Shown: one piece after another, positions 9,593 through 18,444 of the stretch | How positions within the stretch are numbered: the stretch's first letter is position 1 | How the letters are laid out: each line of letters opens with the position of its first letter | From: Pseudomonas chlororaphis subsp. piscium | GTDB lineage: Bacteria; Pseudomonadota; Gammaproteobacteria; Pseudomonadales; Pseudomonadaceae | DNA: 64,000 bases | Direction: 5' to 3' | NCBI RefSeq assembly: GCF_003850345.1 | Contig: NZ_CP027707.1 | Coordinates: 2,170,001-2,234,000, forward strand | Notes under the pieces: model-generated | The model's input: the letters and a program-made list of their open reading frames with translations, nothing else | The model's database searches: none | What the model was told of the DNA's origin: nothing | Position numbers and translations under genes: made by a program

Positions 9593-10315
9593 TCAGTAAC
9601 TCTCGAGCGTGGCGCTGGCCAAACCGGGAAAGTCTGTAATCAGGCTGTCTACGCCGAAGTCGGCGAGCCTGCGCATCAGCGCGGGCTCGTTGACTGTCCA
9701 CACCGACACATGCAAGCCCTGACGCTGCGCCCGCTGCAGCCGCTCCGGGGTGCAGAGTGTCCAGTTCAATGCCAGCATCTCGCAGCCGTAGCTTTGCGCG
9801 ACCTTCAACGGGTCGAGCCAGGCGTATTCGGCAACCAGCCCGCGCGACAGGTCCGGGGTCAGCTCGACTGCTGCCTTGAGCACTTCCCGTGAGCTGGAGG
9901 TGACGGTGACCTTGTCCAGCAGGCCGAAGCGCTGCGCCATTTCGCGAATCGCCAACACCGTAGTGGCGGCACGGGTGCGCGAGGCACTCTTGACCTCCAG
10001 CTGCCAGTGCTCGAAGTCGCACTTTTCGAACAGTTCTTCCAGGCGCGGGATCGGGCAGGGCTTGACCCAGCCCGGGCCACCCTTGCGGGCGTCGTAGGTC
10101 ACCAGTTCCTCGGCGCTGTGTTCGACCACCTTGCCGCGGCGGTCGGTGGTGCGCTTGAGGGTCGGGTCGTGGATCACCATCAGCTCGCCGTCCATGGACA
10201 GGTGCAGGTCCAGTTCGCAACGGCGCACGCCATGCTTGAGGCACTGCTGGAAGCTGGTCAGGGTGTTTTCCGGTGCTTCGCCTTTAGCGCCGCGGTGGCC
10301 ATAAATCAGGGTCAC
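9593..10315 (-). CDS. Glycerophosphodiester phosphodiesterase (UgpQ/GlpQ-like)
   Basis: A protein of 240 residues of the GDPD family, hydrolysing glycerophosphodiesters such as glycerophosphocholine to glycerol-3-phosphate and an alcohol. It has the family opening IYGHRGAKGEAPENT (catalytic His and Arg), ELDLHLSMDGELMVIHDPTL with the metal-binding Glu/Asp and second His, QLEVKS, and the terminal SVWTVNEPALMRRLADFGVDSLITDFP. No signal peptide is seen, so it acts in the cytosol like UgpQ rather than the periplasmic GlpQ. The start is GTG with an excellent AAGGAG six bases upstream. It lies downstream of a PilZ gene on the same strand, about 60 bases away. Confidence 0.92.
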   Translation of the reverse strand: MTLIYGHRGAKGEAPENTLTSFQQCLKHGVRRCELDLHLSMDGELMVIHDPTLKRTTDRRGKVVEHSAEELVTYDARKGGPGWVKPCPIPRLEELFEKCDFEHWQLEVKSASRTRAATTVLAIREMAQRFGLLDKVTVTSSSREVLKAAVELTPDLSRGLVAEYAWLDPLKVAQSYGCEMLALNWTLCTPERLQRAQRQGLHVSVWTVNEPALMRRLADFGVDSLITDFPGLASATLESY

Positions 10316-10376
10316 GATTGCTCCTTACATGGAAATTTTCCATTAGATGGTCAGTGCTGCGCGATGGTGCCACAGG

Positions 10377-10964
10377 TCAGTCGGCTGCGGGGTCGTTCTG
10401 CTCTCGGGCCTGGCGACGTTCCTGGGCCTGCTTCTGCAGGATATAGCGAGCCAGCAGCTGGCGTTGGGCATCGGTCAATGCTTCGAACTCGGTGCCGATT
10501 TCGAAGGTGCCGAAACTGCGGGTTTCACAGTGGGTGACCTTGGCCCGCAGCAACAGGCCCAAGGCCTGGGGCATCAGCAGCAGCTTGACGGCCAGGTGGG
10601 TGCCGGCAGGGTAGGACAGATGATGTTCGAACTCGATGCCGCCCTCGGAGAGAATCACCCGCTGCGGCTCGCCGAACTTGCCGAGCACGGTCTGCGCCAC
10701 TACCTGGCTGAGCAGGTCGATGCGCTTGTTCATGGTCTTGAGGTAGTTGGCCAGGGTCCGGTCGCGCTCGCTGACCTGGCGCAGCAGGTGCTGCGATTCG
10801 AATTCGCTCAGATGCAGCTCGCTGAGCAGGTTGAACAGCGGCGACGCATCCTGCAACACTTCCTTGCTCGCCGCTTCGTGGGCGGACAAGGGGCTAATTT
10901 CCAGTGCGATCGTGTCCTCGATACGGTAGTATTCGCGGCGATCTTCTTCATCTAATGTCGACAT
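10377..10964 (-). CDS. PilZ-like c-di-GMP-family protein, degenerate
   Basis: A 195-residue cytosolic protein of the PA2989 type. The N-terminus carries an RxxxR motif (RREYYRIED), but about 90 helical residues separate it from the second signature. There ILSEGGIEF stands where PilZ domains have D/N-x-S-x-x-G, so the first acidic residue is missing. The C-terminal part (THLAVKLLLMPQ, TRSFGTFEIGTEFEAL) fits a PilZ beta barrel. It may bind c-di-GMP weakly or not at all and could act as a protein adaptor; this is inference. It is divergent from lolC. Confidence 0.8.
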   Translation of the reverse strand: MSTLDEEDRREYYRIEDTIALEISPLSAHEAASKEVLQDASPLFNLLSELHLSEFESQHLLRQVSERDRTLANYLKTMNKRIDLLSQVVAQTVLGKFGEPQRVILSEGGIEFEHHLSYPAGTHLAVKLLLMPQALGLLLRAKVTHCETRSFGTFEIGTEFEALTDAQRQLLARYILQKQAQERRQAREQNDPAAD

Positions 10965-11058
10965 GGCGAACCCATGGTAGCGGCGGTGGTCTGAGTGTAA
11001 AGCTGCTTACCTGGACCCGCCACAAGGACGTCTTCTTTTCCTCCGAACAAGCCCCGAC

Positions 11059-12309
11059 ATGTTCAGACCTCTCTTCGTATTCATTGGCACGCGTTATACC
11101 CGTGCAAAGCGCCGCAATCATTTCGTGTCATTCATTTCCCTGACCTCGATGATCGGCCTCGCCCTTGGCGTGGTCGTGATGATCGTCGTGTTGTCGGTGA
11201 TGAATGGCTTTGATCATGAGATGCGCACCCGCGTGCTGGGCATGGTGCCCCACGCGACCATCGAGTCCGGTGAGCCGATCAGCGACTGGCAAGGCCTGGC
11301 CGACAAGGTCAAGCAGAACCCCAAGGTGCTGGCGGTTGCGCCGTTCACCCAGATGCAGGGGTTGCTGACCAATAACGGTCAGGTGCAGAAAGTCCTGCTC
11401 AACGCCATCGATCCGGCCAAGGAACGCCAGGTTTCGATCATCGATAACTTCATGAAGCAGGGCAAGCTGGACGACCTGGCGCCCGGCAGCTTCGGCATCG
11501 TGATCGGCGACAAGGCGGCGACCAAGCTGGGGGTTGGCCTGGGCGACAAGCTGACCTTCGTCGCGCCCGAGGTCACGGTGACCCCGGCCGGGATGTTCCC
11601 GCGCATGAAGCGTTTTACCGTGGTCGGCATCTTCCATGTCGGCGCCGGCGAGCTGGACGGCTATCTGGGCCTGACCAACCTCGACGACCTGGGCCGCCTG
11701 CACCGCTGGAAGCCGGATCAGGTCCAGGGCCTGCGCCTGAAGTTCGACGACCTGTTCCAGGCGCCACGCACTGCCTGGGAAATTGCCGAGCAGTTGGGCG
11801 AGAACCAGTACTACGCCCGTGACTGGACCCGTACCCACGGCAACCTGTACCAGGCCATCCGCATGGAAAAAGCCATGATCGGCCTGCTGTTGCTGCTGAT
11901 CGTCGCCGTGGCCGCCTTCAACATCATCTCCACCCTGGTGATGGTGGTGAACGACAAGAAGGGCGATATCGCGATCCTGCGCACCCTGGGCGCGACGCCG
12001 GCTACCATCATGGCGACCTTCATGGTCCAGGGCACGGTGATCGGTGTGATCGGTACCTTGATCGGCGCCGTGGTCGGGATGTTCGCGGCGTTGAACGTCA
12101 GCGCGGCGATTTCGGCCCTCGAAGGCCTGATCGGGCACAAATTCCTCAATGCCGACGTGTACTTCATCGACTACCTGCCATCGCAACTGATGGCCGAAGA
12201 CGTGTTGATGGTCTGCGGCGCGGCACTGGTCCTGAGTTTCCTCGCCACCCTGTATCCAGCCTGGCGTGCCGCGCGCACCCAGCCTGCGGAGGCGCTACGT
12301 TATGAGTGA
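11059..12309 (+). CDS. lolC: Lipoprotein-releasing ABC transporter permease LolC
   Basis: One of the two membrane subunits of LolCDE, which extracts mature lipoproteins from the inner membrane and hands them to LolA. 416 residues with the FtsX/MacB fold: a first membrane helix near residues 24-50 ([20 protein letters not shown]), a periplasmic domain of about 220 residues, and three C-terminal helices ([59 protein letters not shown]). The coupling segment [13 protein letters not shown] faces LolD. The stop codon overlaps the lolD start by eight bases. No good ribosome-binding site precedes the ATG. It is closely similar to LolE two genes on. Confidence 0.95.
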   Translation: MFRPLFVFIGTRYTRAKRRNHFVSFISLTSMIGLALGVVVMIVVLSVMNGFDHEMRTRVLGMVPHATIESGEPISDWQGLADKVKQNPKVLAVAPFTQMQGLLTNNGQVQKVLLNAIDPAKERQVSIIDNFMKQGKLDDLAPGSFGIVIGDKAATKLGVGLGDKLTFVAPEVTVTPAGMFPRMKRFTVVGIFHVGAGELDGYLGLTNLDDLGRLHRWKPDQVQGLRLKFDDLFQAPRTAWEIAEQLGENQYYARDWTRTHGNLYQAIRMEKAMIGLLLLLIVAVAAFNIISTLVMVVNDKKGDIAILRTLGATPATIMATFMVQGTVIGVIGTLIGAVVGMFAALNVSAAISALEGLIGHKFLNADVYFIDYLPSQLMAEDVLMVCGAALVLSFLATLYPAWRAARTQPAEALRYE

Positions 12310-13000
12310 GTTGGGCATGAGTGAAAAAGCAATTCTGAGCTGCCGCGACCTGGGCAAGTCCTACGAGGAAGGTCCGGAATCGGTGGTGGTGTTGTCCGGC
12401 CTGCAATTGGAGTTGCACCCGGGCGAGCGCGTGGCGATCGTCGGCACCTCCGGTTCGGGCAAAAGTACCTTGCTCAACCTGCTGGGCGGTCTCGACACGC
12501 CAACCAAGGGTAGCGTCTGGCTCGACGGTGAAGAGCTTTCGGCATTGAGCGAGAAGGGCCGCGGCCTGTTGCGCAACCGCTCCCTCGGTTTCGTCTACCA
12601 GTTCCACCACTTGCTGCCGGAATTCACCGCCCTGGAAAACGTCTGCATGCCGCTGCTGATTGGCAAGACCGCGATCCCGGAAGCCCGTCAGCGGGCCACG
12701 GCCTTGCTGGAGCGGGTAGGTCTGGCCCATCGTTTGGAGCACAAACCAGCCGAGCTGTCCGGTGGCGAACGCCAGCGTGTGGCCATCGCTCGCGCCCTGG
12801 TCAACAAGCCGGGGCTGGTGATGCTCGACGAGCCGACCGGCAACCTCGACTCCCACACCGCCCAAGGCATTCAGGACTTGATGCTGGAACTCAGCACCTC
12901 GATGCGTACCGCGTTCCTGGTGGTGACCCACGACATGAACCTGGCTCGCCAGATGGATCGCGTCCTGCACCTGCAGGAAGGTTTCCTGACGCCCATCTGA
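12302..13000 (+). CDS. lolD: Lipoprotein-releasing ABC transporter ATPase LolD
   Basis: The cytosolic ATPase of LolCDE, powering release of outer-membrane lipoproteins. 232 residues: Walker [11 protein letters not shown]-loop region [17 protein letters not shown], signature [15 protein letters not shown], Walker [13 protein letters not shown] and switch histidine VVTHDMN. The start is ATG 12302, because GGAGG lies nine bases upstream inside lolC; a second in-frame ATG at 12317 (MSEKAILS) matches the shorter remembered P. aeruginosa form. It is translationally coupled to lolC. Confidence 0.95.
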   Translation: MSELGMSEKAILSCRDLGKSYEEGPESVVVLSGLQLELHPGERVAIVGTSGSGKSTLLNLLGGLDTPTKGSVWLDGEELSALSEKGRGLLRNRSLGFVYQFHHLLPEFTALENVCMPLLIGKTAIPEARQRATALLERVGLAHRLEHKPAELSGGERQRVAIARALVNKPGLVMLDEPTGNLDSHTAQGIQDLMLELSTSMRTAFLVVTHDMNLARQMDRVLHLQEGFLTPI

Positions 13001-13009
13001 CTGGCTGCA

Positions 13010-13045
13010 ACCCGGTGCCTGAAGCAGGCATCGGGTCTTTAATTT
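13010..13045 (+). terminator. Intercistronic hairpin between lolD and lolE (attenuator-like)
   Basis: The arms ACCCGGTGCCTG and CAGGCATCGGGT form 12 pairs (one G-U) around the loop AAG and are followed by CTTTAATTT. It sits 10 bases after the lolD stop and 20 before the lolE start. It could terminate partially or stabilise the upstream message. Confidence 0.55.
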
Positions 13046-13064
13046 CCATACGGTGCCCCAGCGA

Positions 13065-14309
13065 ATGTTCAGACCGTTATCGATCTTTATCGGCACGCGC
13101 TATACCCGCGCCAAGCGCCGCAATCGCTTTGTTTCCTTCATCTCCATGACCTCGATGATCGGCCTCGCCCTGGGCGTGCTGGCGATGATCGTGGTGTTGT
13201 CGGTGATGAACGGTTTCCAGCGCGAAATGAGTTCGCGCATCCTCGGCATGGTGCCCCACGCCACCATCGTCGGCGTCAAGCCGATCGACGACTGGCAGCC
13301 GGTGGCCGCCGCGGCGATGAAAAATCCCGAGGTGACGGCCGCGGTGCCGTTCACCGAGATGGAAGGCATGCTTTCCTACAAGGGCTCGATGCAGCCGATC
13401 CAGATCAGCGGCATCGACCCGGCCCAGGAAGGCAAGGTCTCCATCGTTGCCCAGCACATCGTGCAGGGCCGTCTGGATGCCTTGAAACCGGGCGAGTTCG
13501 GGGTGGTGATCGGGGAGATCACGGCACGGCGCTTCCGCCTGAATGTCGGCGACAAGCTGACCCTGATCGTGCCGGAAATCAGCTCCGCGCCGGGTGGCAT
13601 CACTCCGCGCATGCAGCGTTTGAACGTGGTCGGGGTGTTCAAGGTCGGTGCCGAGCTTGACGGTTCCATGGGCTTGATCCATGTGGCCGACGCGGCCGAG
13701 ATGCAGCATTGGCAGCCGAACCAGGTGCAGAGTGTGCGCCTGGCGGTCAAGGACCTGTACGCCGCGCCCAAGGTTTCCAGCGATATCGCGGCCGGCCTGG
13801 GGGCTGACTTCAAGGCCGATGACTGGACCCACACCCAGGGCAGCCTGTTCAGCGCGATGAAGATGGAAAAGACCATGATCGGCCTGTTGCTGCTGATGAT
13901 CGTCGCCGTGGCGGCGTTCAACATCATCGCCACGCTGATCATGGTAGTGAACGACAAGGGCGCGGACATCGCGATCCTGCGCACCATCGGCGCCACGCCA
14001 CGGCAGATCATGGCGATCTTCATGGTCCAGGGCACGGTGATTGGTATCGTCGGGACCTTGATCGGCGGTGTGCTGGGGGTGATCGCGGCGTTGAACGTCA
14101 GCGCGCTGGTGGGGTGGCTGGAGCGGGTCAGCGGCCAGCACATCTTCAGCTCCGACGTGTACTTCGTCAGCAACCTGCCTTCCGAGCTGCAGGGCGGCGA
14201 CGTGGCCCTGATCTGTACCGCGGGTTTTGTCCTGAGCTTCCTGGCGACCCTGTATCCGGCCTGGCGCGCGGCCAAGGTCGAGCCGGCGACGGCGTTGCGT
14301 TACTCGTAA
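13065..14309 (+). CDS. lolE: Lipoprotein-releasing ABC transporter permease LolE
   Basis: The second membrane subunit of LolCDE, which in E. coli binds the lipoprotein substrate. About 414 residues; the same plan as LolC, with [20 protein letters not shown] near the N-terminus, a periplasmic domain and three C-terminal helices. GADIAILRTIGATPRQIMAIF is the LolD contact. Naming it LolE rests on its place after lolD. ATG 13065 (MFRPLSIF) is preferred because LolC begins MFRPLFVF; a GTG four codons upstream is in frame. The ribosome-binding site is poor, and a hairpin separates it from lolD, so its translation may be lower than that of lolC and lolD. Confidence 0.93.
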   Translation: MFRPLSIFIGTRYTRAKRRNRFVSFISMTSMIGLALGVLAMIVVLSVMNGFQREMSSRILGMVPHATIVGVKPIDDWQPVAAAAMKNPEVTAAVPFTEMEGMLSYKGSMQPIQISGIDPAQEGKVSIVAQHIVQGRLDALKPGEFGVVIGEITARRFRLNVGDKLTLIVPEISSAPGGITPRMQRLNVVGVFKVGAELDGSMGLIHVADAAEMQHWQPNQVQSVRLAVKDLYAAPKVSSDIAAGLGADFKADDWTHTQGSLFSAMKMEKTMIGLLLLMIVAVAAFNIIATLIMVVNDKGADIAILRTIGATPRQIMAIFMVQGTVIGIVGTLIGGVLGVIAALNVSALVGWLERVSGQHIFSSDVYFVSNLPSELQGGDVALICTAGFVLSFLATLYPAWRAAKVEPATALRYS

Positions 14310-14321
14310 GACCCAAGACCG

Positions 14322-14362
14322 CCATCGCGAGCAAGCTCGCTCCTCCGGGGAGCTTGCTCGCC
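14322..14362. repeat. REP element
   Basis: The arms gcgagcaagct and agcttgctcgc surround cgctcctccgggg. It lies between the convergent lolE and copS genes and marks a change of synteny relative to P. aeruginosa. Confidence 0.85.
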
Positions 14363-14371
14363 AGCCCTCCG

Positions 14372-15733
14372 CTAGTCCTGCCTCGGCAACTCAATCACAA
14401 AGCTCGTCCGGCCCTGCGCCGATTCGCAACTAATCTGCCCGCCATGGGCACGGATGATCGATTGGGTGATGGCCAGCCCCAAGCCCGCATGTTCACTGCT
14501 GCCTTCATGGCGCGCCGGGTCGGCGCGGTAGAAGCGGTCGAACAGCCGTGGCAAGCGTTCAGGCGGAATGCCTTCGCCGGTGTTTTCCACCCGCAGGTAT
14601 GAACCCTTGGCGGTCTCGCCAAGCCGCACCCTCACTTCGCCGCCGGCCGGGGTGAAGCGCAGGGCATTGTCCAGCAGGTTGGAAAGGGCGCGGCGCAACA
14701 TGCTGCGGTCACCCTGGATTTTCGCGCTGCCTTCGCGCCCCAGGGCGATGCCGGCGTCTTCGGCTAGCGGCGTATAGAACTCCAGCAGCATGTCGGTTTC
14801 GTCACCCAGCTCCAGGGCTTCACGTTTCGGCGTCAGCAGGCCGTGGTCGGCCTTGGCCAGGTAGAGCATGTCGTTGACCAGTTGGGCCATCCACTGCAGC
14901 TCTTCGAGGTTGCTGTGCAGGGCTTCGCGATAGTCTTCCAGCGCCCGTGGGCGGGTGAGGGTGACCTGGGTGTGGGTCAGCAGGTTCGACAGCGGGGTGC
15001 GCAGTTCATGGGCGATGTCCGCCGAGAACGCGGAGAGGCGCTGGAAGGAGTCGTCCAGGCGCCCGAGCATGGCATTGAAGGCGTGGGCCAGTTCCGCCAG
15101 TTCGCCGGGCATCTGCTGCTCCGGCAGACGCTGGGTCAGCGAGCTGGCGGAAACACCCGCGGCCACCTCGCTCATCCGCCGTAGCGGACGCAGGCCGCTG
15201 CGCGCGGCCCAGGCCCCGAGCAGCGCAGTGGCCAGGGCCGAAAGGCCGACGGTCAGCCAGATCAAATGCTGCATGCGTTGCAGGAAGTGTTGGTGATGAG
15301 TGATGTCTAGCATCAGGGTCAGCTCTGGCGAGCCGGCTTGGCCAGGCTCCAGGGCCGCGCTGTAGATGCGGTAGGCGGTACCCTTGTGTTGCAGGCTGTG
15401 CAGCCCGGTCGGCTGGGCCGGGGCGGCCGGTAGCGCCTTGGCACTGTCGAACCAGACGGTGCCGTCCGCGCCTGTGACCCGCAGCGTCAGGTCCGGTTGA
15501 TGGCTGAGTTCATCCTGCAACTGCGTCTTGCGTTCGGCAAAACGCTGTGGGTCGTCGGCACCCTGCAGCGCGCTGCGCATGGCGATCAGCTTGCCTTCCA
15601 GCAGTTGCTGGTCGAGTTCGATGAAGTGCGCTTCGCTGGCACGGCTGAACAGTACCCCGGCGAGCAGCGAAACCACCGCGGTGCAGCCAGCGAACAACAG
15701 GGCCAGGCGGCCGCTCAGGGTCAAGCGGCGCAT
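14372..15733 (-). CDS. copS: Copper/heavy-metal sensor histidine kinase CopS
   Basis: An inner-membrane kinase of 453 residues of the CusS/CopS/SilS family, sensing periplasmic copper and phosphorylating CopR. One membrane helix lies near residues 10-30 and a second near 160-180, with a periplasmic sensor domain of about 130 residues between them. HAMP follows (LRPLRRMSEVAAGV), then the phospho-acceptor H-box SADIAHELRTPLSN, N-box LSNLLDNALRFTP, G1 VENTGEGIPPE, F-box LFDRFYRADPAR and G2 GLGLAIT. The start codon shares one base with the copR stop (TGATG), so the pair is coupled. The gene set copS-copR-cupredoxin-queF matches P. aeruginosa PA2810-PA2806 as I recall it. Confidence 0.92.
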   Translation of the reverse strand: MRRLTLSGRLALLFAGCTAVVSLLAGVLFSRASEAHFIELDQQLLEGKLIAMRSALQGADDPQRFAERKTQLQDELSHQPDLTLRVTGADGTVWFDSAKALPAAPAQPTGLHSLQHKGTAYRIYSAALEPGQAGSPELTLMLDITHHQHFLQRMQHLIWLTVGLSALATALLGAWAARSGLRPLRRMSEVAAGVSASSLTQRLPEQQMPGELAELAHAFNAMLGRLDDSFQRLSAFSADIAHELRTPLSNLLTHTQVTLTRPRALEDYREALHSNLEELQWMAQLVNDMLYLAKADHGLLTPKREALELGDETDMLLEFYTPLAEDAGIALGREGSAKIQGDRSMLRRALSNLLDNALRFTPAGGEVRVRLGETAKGSYLRVENTGEGIPPERLPRLFDRFYRADPARHEGSSEHAGLGLAITQSIIRAHGGQISCESAQGRTSFVIELPRQD

Positions 15734-16413
15734 CAGGCCTGGCGCTCTTCGAGCACGTAGCCCATGCCGCGCACGGTGTGGATCAGTTTGTTCGGGTAAT
15801 CGTCATCGATCTTCAGGCGCAAACGGCGGATCGCCACCTCGATGACGTTGGTGTCGCTGTCGAAGTTCATGTCCCAGACCTGCGAGGCGATCAGCGTCTT
15901 GGGCAGCACTTCGCCCTGGCGCCGCAGGAGCATTTCCAGCAGCGAGAACTCCTTGGCGGTGAGGTCGATGCGCTGGCCGCTGCGCTCGACTCGCCGGCGA
16001 ATCAGGTCCAGGCGCAGGTCCGCCAGTTGCAGGGTGGTTTCCTGGGGCGTGGAGCTGCCGCGGCGCAGCAGGCTGCGGACCCGGGCCAGCAGTTCGGAGA
16101 AGGCGAAAGGCTTGACCAGGTAATCGTCGGCGCCCAGTTCCAGACCATGAACCCGGTCTTCCACCGCATCGCGCGCGGTGAGGAACAGCACCGGTATCTC
16201 CAGTCCGGCGCTGCGTACGGCTTGCAGGATCTGCCAGCCATCGCGGCCCGGCAGCATCACGTCGAGAATCAACAGGGAGTAGTCGCCGGTCAGCGCCAGG
16301 TGTTGGCCAGTGGTGCCATCGGCCACCAGCTCGGCATTGAAGCCGGCCTCGCTCAGGCCCTGGCGCAGGTATTGGCCGGTTTTCGGTTGGTCTTCGACGA
16401 TCAGCAGTTTCAT
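15733..16413 (-). CDS. copR: Copper response regulator CopR (OmpR/PhoB family)
   Basis: A 226-residue transcription factor activating copper-resistance genes when phosphorylated by CopS. Receiver domain residues 1-115: acidic pocket VEDQ, phosphorylation site [13 protein letters not shown] (Asp51), conserved LTARD Thr and KPF Lys. A winged-helix DNA-binding domain makes up the rest ([42 protein letters not shown]). It is divergent from the cupredoxin gene, with 155 bases between. That interval contains a CusR/CopR-like palindrome and is too small for the ptrA gene that P. aeruginosa carries here. Confidence 0.94.
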   Translation of the reverse strand: MKLLIVEDQPKTGQYLRQGLSEAGFNAELVADGTTGQHLALTGDYSLLILDVMLPGRDGWQILQAVRSAGLEIPVLFLTARDAVEDRVHGLELGADDYLVKPFAFSELLARVRSLLRRGSSTPQETTLQLADLRLDLIRRRVERSGQRIDLTAKEFSLLEMLLRRQGEVLPKTLIASQVWDMNFDSDTNVIEVAIRRLRLKIDDDYPNKLIHTVRGMGYVLEERQA

Positions 16414-16476
16414 GGGCGGCTCATGGCAAATGGAACGCGGGCTTTATACCGTGGGTGGCGGCCGCACGGTACAAGC

Positions 16477-16491
16477 TGACAAAGTTGTAAT
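16477..16491 (+). promoter_or_regulatory. Candidate CopR operator (cop box)
   Basis: TGACAAAGTTGTAAT is a near-palindrome (TGACAA-AG-TTGTAA) resembling the CusR/CopR class of sites (TGACAA-N2-TTGTCA). It lies 64 bases before copR and 78 before the cupredoxin gene, so it could serve both divergent promoters. Confidence 0.6.
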
Positions 16492-16568
16492 CTAGCAGTC
16501 AGCTGGCTGGCAGCGGTGCGGCCTTAGAGTTTCACACAAGCTGAACCTCATCTTGTTGGAGTGCGATT

Positions 16569-17123
16569 ATGTTTTTGCCTAAGGGTGTTTTACCTCGTTC
16601 ATTGACGTTGGCCGCGTGCCTGCTGGCGTTGAATGTGCCGGCCTGGGCATCGCCGGCGCAGAGCTACGATTTCGGTCAGGCGGCTTCGGCCTCCAAGGCG
16701 ACACGTACGGTGGAACTGGTCATGGGCGACATGTCGTTCAGTCCCAAGACCCTGGATATCAAGGCTGGCGAGACCGTGCGTTTCGTGTTGATCAACAAGG
16801 GGCAGATGCTGCACGAGTTCAACCTCGGAGATGCGGCCATGCATGCCAAGCACCAGCAGGAAATGCTGAAGATGCAGCAGAGCGGAATGCTCACGCCCAC
16901 CGCGGTCAAAGACATGCCCACCGGGGCCATGGATCACGCCGCCATGGGACATGGCGCGATGCCTGGCATGAAGCACGACGACCCGAACAGCGTGCTGGTG
17001 GAGCCGGGCAAGACCGCCGAGCTGACCTGGACCTTCAGCAAGGCCGGCAGCCTGGAGTTCGCCTGCAATATCCCGGGGCACTATCAGGCGGGCATGGTCG
17101 GCAAGCTGACCGTCAGCCAGTAA
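16569..17123 (+). CDS. Periplasmic cupredoxin, copper-resistance type (PA2807-like)
   Basis: A 184-residue exported blue-copper-fold protein. The signal peptide is residues 1-27 (LTLAACLLALNVPAWA). The cupredoxin fold begins with VELVMGDMSFSPKTLDIKAGETVRF. Type-1 copper ligands are visible: His in MLHEFNLG, then Cys, His and Met in FACNIPGHYQAGMVGK. Between the first His and the Cys lies an insertion rich in Met and His (HAKHQQEMLKMQQSGM; MDHAAMGHGAMPGMKHDD), which suggests extra Cu(I) or Cu(II) sites for periplasmic buffering. It is divergent from copRS with a cop-box-like operator, so copper induction is likely. Unlike plastocyanin or azurin, no electron-transfer partner is nearby, and detoxification is the better guess. 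Confidence 0.87.
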   Translation: MFLPKGVLPRSLTLAACLLALNVPAWASPAQSYDFGQAASASKATRTVELVMGDMSFSPKTLDIKAGETVRFVLINKGQMLHEFNLGDAAMHAKHQQEMLKMQQSGMLTPTAVKDMPTGAMDHAAMGHGAMPGMKHDDPNSVLVEPGKTAELTWTFSKAGSLEFACNIPGHYQAGMVGKLTVSQ

Positions 17124-17191
17124 GCGCCTGGGGCTCAAAGGCGGAGGCAAAGACTGATAGAATCGCCTGATTCTTCAGTCAGGTTTCCGCC

Positions 17192-18022
17192 ATGCATCCC
17201 GCAGCCGAACATTCGCCGCTGGGCAAGTCCAGTGAATACGTCTCCACCTACACGCCGTCCTTGCTGTTCCCGATCCCGCGGGCGGCAAAATGGGCCGAGC
17301 TGGGCCTGAGCGCCGACACCCTGCCTTATAAAGGCGTGGACTTCTGGAACTGCTTCGAATTGTCCTGGTTGCTGCCCTCCGGCAAGCCGGTGGTGGCCAT
17401 CGCCGAGTTCAGCATTCCGGCGGACTCACCGAACATCATCGAGTCGAAGTCGTTCAAGCTGTACCTCAACTCGCTGAACCAGACGCCTTTCGCGGACCGT
17501 CAGAGCCTGGAAGAAACCTTGCGTGCCGACCTCTCGGCGGCGGCCGGCAAGCCGGTGGGCGTGCGGATCCGCAGCCTGGGCGAAGTGGAGGCGGAGGGTG
17601 TGGTGGCCTTGCCGGGGACCTGCATCGATGAGCTGGATATCAGCGTCAGCAGCTATGAGCATCCACGTCCGGAGCTGCTGCAGTGCGACAGGTCGCGGAT
17701 CGTCGAAGAGAGCGTGCACAGCCATCTGCTCAAATCCAATTGCCCGGTTACCAGCCAGCCGGACTGGGGCAGTGTGGTGGTGGAGTACCGTGGCCCGGCG
17801 CTGGATCACGCCAGCCTACTGGCCTACCTGGTGAGCTTCCGTCAGCACTCGGACTTCCACGAGCAATGCGTGGAGCGGATTTTCCTCGACCTGCAGCGTT
17901 TGCTGCAGCCGGAGAAGCTGACGGTGTATGCGCGTTATGTGCGTCGTGGCGGTCTGGACATCAACCCGTATCGCAGCACCGAAACCGCGAGTTTCGCCAA
18001 CTTCCGACTGGTTCGCCAGTAA
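17192..18022 (+). CDS. queF: NADPH-dependent 7-cyano-7-deazaguanine reductase QueF
   Basis: QueF reduces the nitrile preQ0 to preQ1 in queuosine biosynthesis, a cytosolic step feeding the tRNA wobble modification. 276 residues, the long (bimodular, E. coli) type. Seen are [10 protein letters not shown] in the N-terminal half, the QueF motif [15 protein letters not shown], the nucleophile Cys in [15 protein letters not shown] with the following Asp, and EQCVERIF. The ATG has only a weak AGG upstream, which lies in a small CCTGA/TCAGG hairpin. No preQ1 riboswitch is visible in the 68-base leader. A terminator follows directly. Confidence 0.96.
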   Translation: MHPAAEHSPLGKSSEYVSTYTPSLLFPIPRAAKWAELGLSADTLPYKGVDFWNCFELSWLLPSGKPVVAIAEFSIPADSPNIIESKSFKLYLNSLNQTPFADRQSLEETLRADLSAAAGKPVGVRIRSLGEVEAEGVVALPGTCIDELDISVSSYEHPRPELLQCDRSRIVEESVHSHLLKSNCPVTSQPDWGSVVVEYRGPALDHASLLAYLVSFRQHSDFHEQCVERIFLDLQRLLQPEKLTVYARYVRRGGLDINPYRSTETASFANFRLVRQ

Positions 18023-18027
18023 TGAAA

Positions 18028-18055
18028 AGCCCCGCTCTGGTAGCGGGGCTTTTTT
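18028..18055 (+). terminator. Rho-independent terminator after queF
   Basis: The stem AGCCCCGCT / AGCGGGGCT with loop CTGGT is followed by a run of T, five bases past the queF stop. Confidence 0.92.
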
Positions 18056-18067
18056 GTCTGTAAGGGG

Positions 18068-18331
18068 TTAAATCCCCATGTTGCCGAGGGTTTGCACGAT
18101 GTTGCGCAAGGTTCCGGCAATGGCGGGGTGTTCAAGCTCGAAGCGTTCGACGGCGAGGTTGACCCCGTCGGCCAGGCTGGTGTCCTGGGTGGCGTTTTCC
18201 AGTTTGAGCTCGAGCTCGATCTGTTGCATCAATTCCTGCAGATTGGCGCGTTCTGCTTCCGAAAGCGGTGGGTTCTGCTCCAATTGCTCGCGCAGGGTAT
18301 TGAGCTGTTCTTGCAGTTCGCGGGCAGGCAT
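18068..18331 (-). CDS. DUF4404 family small protein
   Basis: An 87-residue, acidic, almost wholly helical protein (ELQEQLNTLREQLEQNPPLS; ELMQQIELELKLEN), probably a coiled coil, ending with a conserved-looking AIAGTLRNIVQTLGNMGI. This is the DUF4404 family found beside queF in pseudomonads; the function is unknown. No signal peptide or membrane segment. The start is supported by AGGGAG eight bases before the ATG. It converges on queF. Confidence 0.85.
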   Translation of the reverse strand: MPARELQEQLNTLREQLEQNPPLSEAERANLQELMQQIELELKLENATQDTSLADGVNLAVERFELEHPAIAGTLRNIVQTLGNMGI

Positions 18332-18444
18332 GGCGTTCTCCCTTCATTGATAGTCACAGCCATGGACCGCGCCGATTCGCTAAAGGTCCATGTCTGAACC
18401 TTAGCGTAATCCACTCACGGGCAATGTGCATGATCTTGATCAAG

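Noticed and set aside
17124..17191. preQ1 riboswitch upstream of queF
   Set aside because: Only 68 bases and a short CCTGA/TCAGG stem; no aptamer-like pseudoknot or A-rich tail.
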